Origin: Planctomycetota bacterium
GTDB taxonomy: Bacteria > Planctomycetota > UBA1135 > UBA2386
DNA: 64,000 nucleotides
Direction of reading: 5' to 3'
NCBI GenBank assembly: GCA_020638655.1
Contig: JACKIC010000001.1
Location: 62,001 to 126,000, forward strand
Part shown: piece by piece, positions 59,501 through 64,000 of the stretch
How the letters are laid out: each line of letters starts with the position of its first letter
Position numbering within the stretch: position 1 is the first letter of the stretch
Notes under the pieces: generated by a model
The model's input: only the letters and a program-made list of their open reading frames with translations
What the model was told of the DNA's origin: nothing
The model's database searches: none
Program-made: the position numbers and the translations under genes

Positions 59501-62500
59501 CGGGCAACATGCTGACCAGGCCGAGCCTGCTCGTGAACCCGTGGCGTCTCACCGACGACTCGTGGAACGACGCGATCGGACTCGGCGGCGGCGCCGGCGG
59601 CAAGTTCGGCGGACGCGGCGGCGGCCGGCGACAGGGCGGCACCGCCGGCCACGGCGACAGCGACGGCGGCGGCGGCGGCGACCTCGGCATCTTCGCCAAC
59701 CTCGACTACCTGCCGACCACCTCGAACACGCTCGCCAACCTGCGCCCCGACGCGAACGGCATCGTGCACGTCCCCCTCGCCCCGCTCGACGCCGGCAACC
59801 TCGTACACGTGCTGGTGCTCGACGGTGAGCAAGCGGTGCAGGACACGCTCGTGCTCGACGAACAGCCGCTGACGCCGCGCGCCCGGCACCTGCAGGCGGC
59901 GCTCGACAGCACGGTCGCCTACGCCGAACACAAGCGCATCGAGTTCGTCGCCGCCGGCGGCCAGGCGCCGCTCGGCGACCCACGCTCGACCGAGATCGAG
60001 ATGTTCGACTCGCTGGCCGGCGTGCACCGCGCGCTGCTCGCGGTCAACCGCGACGCCGACCTGACGCGCTTCGCGTTCCTGCTGCAGTGGCCGACGACGT
60101 CGCCCGAGCAGAAGCTCGCGCTCTACGAGCAGTACGCCTGCCACGAGCTGCACTTCTTCCTCTACCAGAAGGACCGCGAGTTCTTCGACGCCGTGGTGCG
60201 CCCGGCGCTGCTGTGCAAGCGCGACAAGACCTTCCTCGACCGCTGGCTGCTCGCCGACGACCTGCGCCGCTTCCTCGACCCGTGGGCCTTCGCCCAGCTC
60301 AACCTCGTCGAGAAGATCCTGCTCGCCAGGCGCCTCGACGACGAGGGCCGCGGCTCGATCGCGCGACTCGTGCGTGAACAACTCGAACTGCGGCCGGTCG
60401 CGACCGAACGCCTCGAGGAACTGTTCGATCTGGCCTTCCAGAGCAACTCGCTCAACGAGAACCAGAAGGCGCTGTTCGCGCGCTACGCCGCGGATCCGAC
60501 CGTGCCCACACCCGGCGGCGGTCGCGGCGGCCCCGGCGGGCCGACCACGGGCGGCCCCGGTGGTCCGACCACCCCCGGCAGCGCCGGCCAACCCATCGGT
60601 GGCCCCGGCGCACCGCCTGCTGCGGCCAAGCCCCAGGCTCCTGCCACCCGCGCGCGCCGCGAGCTGCAGGACCGCAAGGCGGCTGACAAGTCTGCCGCCG
60701 CTGCAGAGCCCGCGGATCAAGCCGACATGCCCCAGCTGCAGGCGGTCGCCGACAGCGCGATCGAGGAGAAGCTCGTCGACGAGCTCGGCCGGCGCGGCAT
60801 GGCCAAGCAGCTCTACCGCGCAGTCGACCCGACCCGTCTGCTGGTCGAACAGAACTACTGGCAGCGCCGCCTGCAGCAGGCGACGCCCGACGTGGTCGCG
60901 CCGAGCCAGTTCTGGGCCGACTACGCCACCGCCCCCGCCGGCCAGCCGTTCGTCTCGGCCGCCGTGCTGCAGGCCAACGGCAGCTTCCTCGAGATGATGA
61001 TGGCGCTCGCGGTGCTCGACCTGCCCTTCGAGGCCGGCAAGCACGAGTTCGTCACCGACGGCGACCGCACCACGCTGAAGGCCGCCACGCCGCTGCTGCT
61101 CGTCAAGAAGGAGGTCACCGCCACCGAGGCCGCCGCCGATCAGGCGCCGCTGCTGCTCGGCGAGAACTTCTTCCGCCTCGACGACCGCTACCGCTACGAG
61201 AACGGCGAGCAGCGCGACGCCTTCGTCACCGACGAGTTCCTCACCGACGTCGCCTACGGCTGCCAGGTCGTCGTCACCAACCCCACCAGCAGCAAGCGCA
61301 TCGCCAACGTGCTGCTGCAGGTCCCGCCAGCGCCGTGCCCGTGCAGAAGGGTTTCTGGACCCGCGGCGTCACCGTCGAGCTGCAGCCCTACGCCACCGCC
61401 CAGCTCGAATACGCGTTCTACTTCCCGGGCTCGGGCGACTTCGCCCACTACCCCGCCCACGCCGCCGAGAAGGGCAAGCTCGCCGCCAACGCCAGCGCCC
61501 GCACCCTGCACGTCGTGGACGTGCCCAGCAAGATCGACACCGGCTCGTGGGAGCACGTCAGCCAGGAGGGCAGCGCCGCCGAGGTGCTCACCTTCCTCGA
61601 CAACCACAACGTGCAGCGCCTCGAGTTGCCCAAGATCGCCTGGCGCATGAAGGACCGCGCCTTCTTCACCGAGGCCACCAAGCGCCTGCGCGACCGCCAC
61701 GTCTACGACGACACGCTGTGGAGCTACGCCGTGCTGCACCGCGACCCCGCCGCCACGCGCGAATACCTCGAGCACCAGGACGGCTTCCTCGCGCAGTGCG
61801 GCGCGTTCCTGCAGTCGCGCCTGGTCGACATCGACCCCGTCGAGCGCAAGGCCTACCAGCACGTCGAACTCGATCCGCTCGTGCACCAGCGCGCGCACCA
61901 GCTCGGCAGCCAGCGCCGCATCGGCAACCGCGACCTCGCCCAACAGTACGGCGCGCTGATGAACATCCTCGGCTACAAGCCGCAGCTCGCCAGCGAGGAC
62001 TGGATCGCGACGACCTACTACTTCCTGCTGCAGGACCGCGTCGAGGACGCGCTCGCCGCGTTCGCCAAGGTGCAGCAGAACGAGGTCACTGAGCAGCTGC
62101 AGTACGACTACCTCGCCGCCTACCTGTGCTTCTACACCGCCGACACCGGCAAGGCCCGCCGCATCGCCGAGCGTTACCGCGACTACCCCGTCGCCCACTG
62201 GAACAAGCGCTTCGGCCAGATCCGCCAGCAGCTCGACGAGATCGACGGCAAGGCCGTGCCCAGCACCGAGCCGACCGGCGACTCGCTGGCCGCGACTGCG
62301 CCGTCGCTCGAGATGCTGCTCGACGGCAAGACCGTGCGCCTGTCGCACAAGAACCTCGCCCAGTGTGAGGTGCGTTACTACCCGGTCGACGTCGAGTTCG
62401 CCTTCAGCGCCCAGCCGTTCGCGAGCTCCGACCGCAGCGCGGCCGCCTACGTGCAGCCGATCCTCAGCCAGCAGATCGGCCTTGCCGCCACCACCGCCGA

Positions 62501-62873
62501 GACCGCCTTCGAGCTGCCCGCGCAGTTCCACAACAAGAACGTGCTCGTCGAGGTCCGCGCCGCCGGCCTGGTGCGCTCGCAGACCTTCTTCGCCAACGCC
62601 CTCGCCGTGCGCTTCCTCGAGTCCTACGGCCAGGTCGCCGTCAGCGAAGCCGGCGGCAACAAGCCCCTGCCCAAGACCTACGTCAAGGTCTTCGCCAGGC
62701 TGCCCAACGGCCAGGTCCGCTTCCACAAGGACGGTTACACCGACCTGCGCGGGCGCTTCGACTACGCCTCCCTCTCCGACGACCCCAACCGCGGCGCAAC
62801 CCGCTACGCCGTGCTCGTCATGCACGAGCAGCGCGGCGCCGTCATCCGCGAGCTCGATCCGCCCACGCGCTGA
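56518..62873 (+). pseudogene. Giant alpha-2-macroglobulin-like secreted protein, copy 1, one frameshift
   Basis: The frame is open from an ATG with signal peptide (ALLSFVALAAALAAQ) to about 61326, then continues in the next frame from VPVQKGFWTRGVTVELQPYA to the stop at 62873. One G is missing in CCCGCCAGCG, where CCCGGCCAGCG would restore about 2118 codons. Strand-rich domains with VTLSVDTKNVPTLLVKVFAI and FDLPMLTAPGTYVVEFVGNG resemble macroglobulin MG domains. No thioester motif is seen. Two glycine-rich linkers lie near residues 1020-1060 and 1330-1370. Left as read, translation stops at 61650 (1710 residues). It may be a sequencing error, since both sides are well kept. Confidence 0.72.
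56586..57600 (+). repeat. Direct repeat, copy 1 (5' part of the macroglobulin-like genes)
   Basis: This stretch aligns without gaps to 62986-64000 at a fixed distance of 6400 bases. The first 195 bases differ at only a few positions; divergence rises after about 56920. Confidence 0.8.
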
Positions 62874-62929
62874 TCGGGTCTTGCCCATCGAATCCAGCCA
62901 GTACGCCCGTCAGATCCCACGGTCCGAAG

Positions 62930-64000
62930 ATGCAACGCTCCACGAATCTCAGTCTGCTTTCGCTCGTCGCCCTGTCCGCGGCGCTCACCGCCCAAGGCAC
63001 CCCGATCGGGTTCGAAGAGACGTATGCACTTTCGGGTGACCGCGCCAAGGCGGTCGCCACGCTGATCCCGGGCACCGACGACTGGTACTACTACCAATGT
63101 CGCGAGCGCCAGGACGCGCGCGACTTCGCCAGCGTGCGCGAGCTGCTCGGCCCCTGGATCCAGCGGCACGGCCGCAACGGACGCGTGCTCGAGATCGAGA
63201 ACCGCCAGGCGCTGCTCGACTACGACAGCGACCCCGAGCGCGCCTACGCGCTGCTGCGAGACCGGCTCGGCCTGCGCTTCCAGCACCAGCGGCAGTCGGC
63301 CAGCGAGAACGCGGGCCTGCCGACGCAGCTCGACCCCCAGCTGATCAGCCAGAAGACCCTCGCGAGCCGCGCCCTGCTCACGCGCCCCGGCACCGTCGAC
63401 GGCTTCACCGACCACGCGCTGCCCGCGCTGCTCAACACCGACCTGTCGCCGGACCAGCTGCACAGCCTGCTGACGCGCCTCTCGCGCCCCGACGTCGACA
63501 ACCTGCCGGCGTTCGTCGTCAGGGACCTCGACCACAAGCAGAGCCGCGGCTTCGGCTCGCTCGGCATCCACAAGCAGCTGCGCCTCGACCAGCTCGAACA
63601 GTGCGCCCAGCTGCGCCCGGCGCTGCTGCAGGAGGGCAACTTCGTGCAGGCCATGCTGGTGCGCATGGCGCCGACCGGCGACGTCACCTGGCAGGACGAC
63701 CCGCAGCTGCGCGCCGCCCAACTGCAGCGCCTCTACGCGTTCTCGCAGCGCCTGTCGCCCGCGTTCAACTCGCTCAAGGGCCACGTCCTGTTCCACTACC
63801 TGCAACACGACCTGAGCCAGGGAGCGCCCGACAAGCAGCGCTTCCTCGCCTACATCCGCCTGCCGCGCAACGGCGGCCACGTCGCCCGCGAGTACGCGAA
63901 GCGCTTCCAACGCAGCGACTTCTTCAACCCCAACGCCGACTACCCGACCGGCCTGGCGCGCGTCGGCGACGACCGCACGCTGCTGCGCACCTGTCTCGAG
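62930..64000 (+). CDS. Giant alpha-2-macroglobulin-like secreted protein, copy 2, cut by window edge
   Basis: The ATG at 62930 starts a signal peptide (NLSLLSLVALSAALTAQ), then a sequence nearly identical to copy 1 (GTPIGFEETYALSGDRAKAV). Its frame is open to the window end (357 codons). The two copies are collinear with a constant offset of 6400 bases and no gaps from the signal-peptide end to the edge. It begins 56 bp after copy 1 stops, so it may be co-transcribed with copy 1. Confidence 0.8.
   Translation, partial: MQRSTNLSLLSLVALSAALTAQGTPIGFEETYALSGDRAKAVATLIPGTDDWYYYQCRERQDARDFASVRELLGPWIQRHGRNGRVLEIENRQALLDYDSDPERAYALLRDRLGLRFQHQRQSASENAGLPTQLDPQLISQKTLASRALLTRPGTVDGFTDHALPALLNTDLSPDQLHSLLTRLSRPDVDNLPAFVVRDLDHKQSRGFGSLGIHKQLRLDQLEQCAQLRPALLQEGNFVQAMLVRMAPTGDVTWQDDPQLRAAQLQRLYAFSQRLSPAFNSLKGHVLFHYLQHDLSQGAPDKQRFLAYIRLPRNGGHVAREYAKRFQRSDFFNPNADYPTGLARVGDDRTLLRTCLE
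62986..64000 (+). repeat. Direct repeat, copy 2
   Basis: Partner of 56586-57600, offset exactly 6400 bases; it may continue past the window. Confidence 0.8.

Noticed and set aside
59580..59690. Glycine-rich segment in the macroglobulin-like gene as a possible separate repeat element
   Set aside because: It is in frame and reads as a flexible linker; the repeats are irregular.

Overview
The window is about 69-70% G+C, densely coded, and has no rRNA, tRNA or CRISPR that I could find. Gene content points to Planctomycetota. The evidence is many secreted beta-propeller, FG-GAP and parallel-beta proteins of a kind abundant in that phylum, a Hanks-type kinase fused to WD40 repeats, sigma-54 activators, an ECF sigma factor, an ankyrin/toroid protein with a CXXCH motif, and a MoxR/vWA/beta-propeller locus. 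The style resembles the high-GC Saltatorellus/Engelhardtia-like planctomycetes, but that genus-level remark is inference only.

Layout. 1-1.6 kb: 3' end of a secreted subtilisin-like protease. 1.7-5.0 kb: an NtrC-type regulator divergent from an S41 protease. 5.0-8.9 kb: a tightly overlapping run tsaD-larB-carA-rluA-like (TTG/TTG/GTG starts). 8.9-11.0 kb: a zinc-ribbon protein, a crotonase and a TlpA/thioredoxin-like protein whose first redox cysteine codon is an in-frame TGA (candidate selenoprotein). 11.2-14.2 kb: FG-GAP protein and aldo/keto reductase. 14.3-17.2 kb: proS, a trypsin-like protease and an ACP-like protein in GTGA-coupled order. 17.4-22 kb: two secreted proteins. 22.0-25.0 kb: a decayed patch with an interrupted membrane protein gene, a frameshifted insertion sequence with 9-bp target duplication, and a frameshifted Rieske/flavin-reductase gene. 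25.0-34.9 kb: secretin-N-like protein, ECF sigma factor, secreted proteins and a kinase-WD40 protein. 35.0-41.0 kb: a lipoprotein, a 1259-residue kinase-TPR-GAF-sigma-54-activator fusion and a small secreted protein. The two smaller genes are each preceded by a good -24/-12 promoter, and both promoters share an upstream palindrome. 41.1-46.1 kb: a secreted propeller protein and carB. 46.2-53.1 kb: a five-gene MoxR/vWA/beta-propeller (bpX-type) ternary system. 53.2-56.3 kb: transaldolase and an ankyrin protein. 56.5-64 kb: two tandem copies of a giant alpha-2-macroglobulin-like secreted protein, the first frameshifted and the second cut by the window edge.

How the parts work together. The clearest circuit is 35.0-41.0 kb: the fusion activator appears to be transcribed with the lipoprotein from one sigma-54 promoter and to control a second one just downstream, which would be a small self-amplifying regulon. 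The 46-53 kb genes are translationally coupled and form one operon-like unit of a predicted conflict/response system. The thioredoxin-like gene would need selenocysteine machinery encoded elsewhere.
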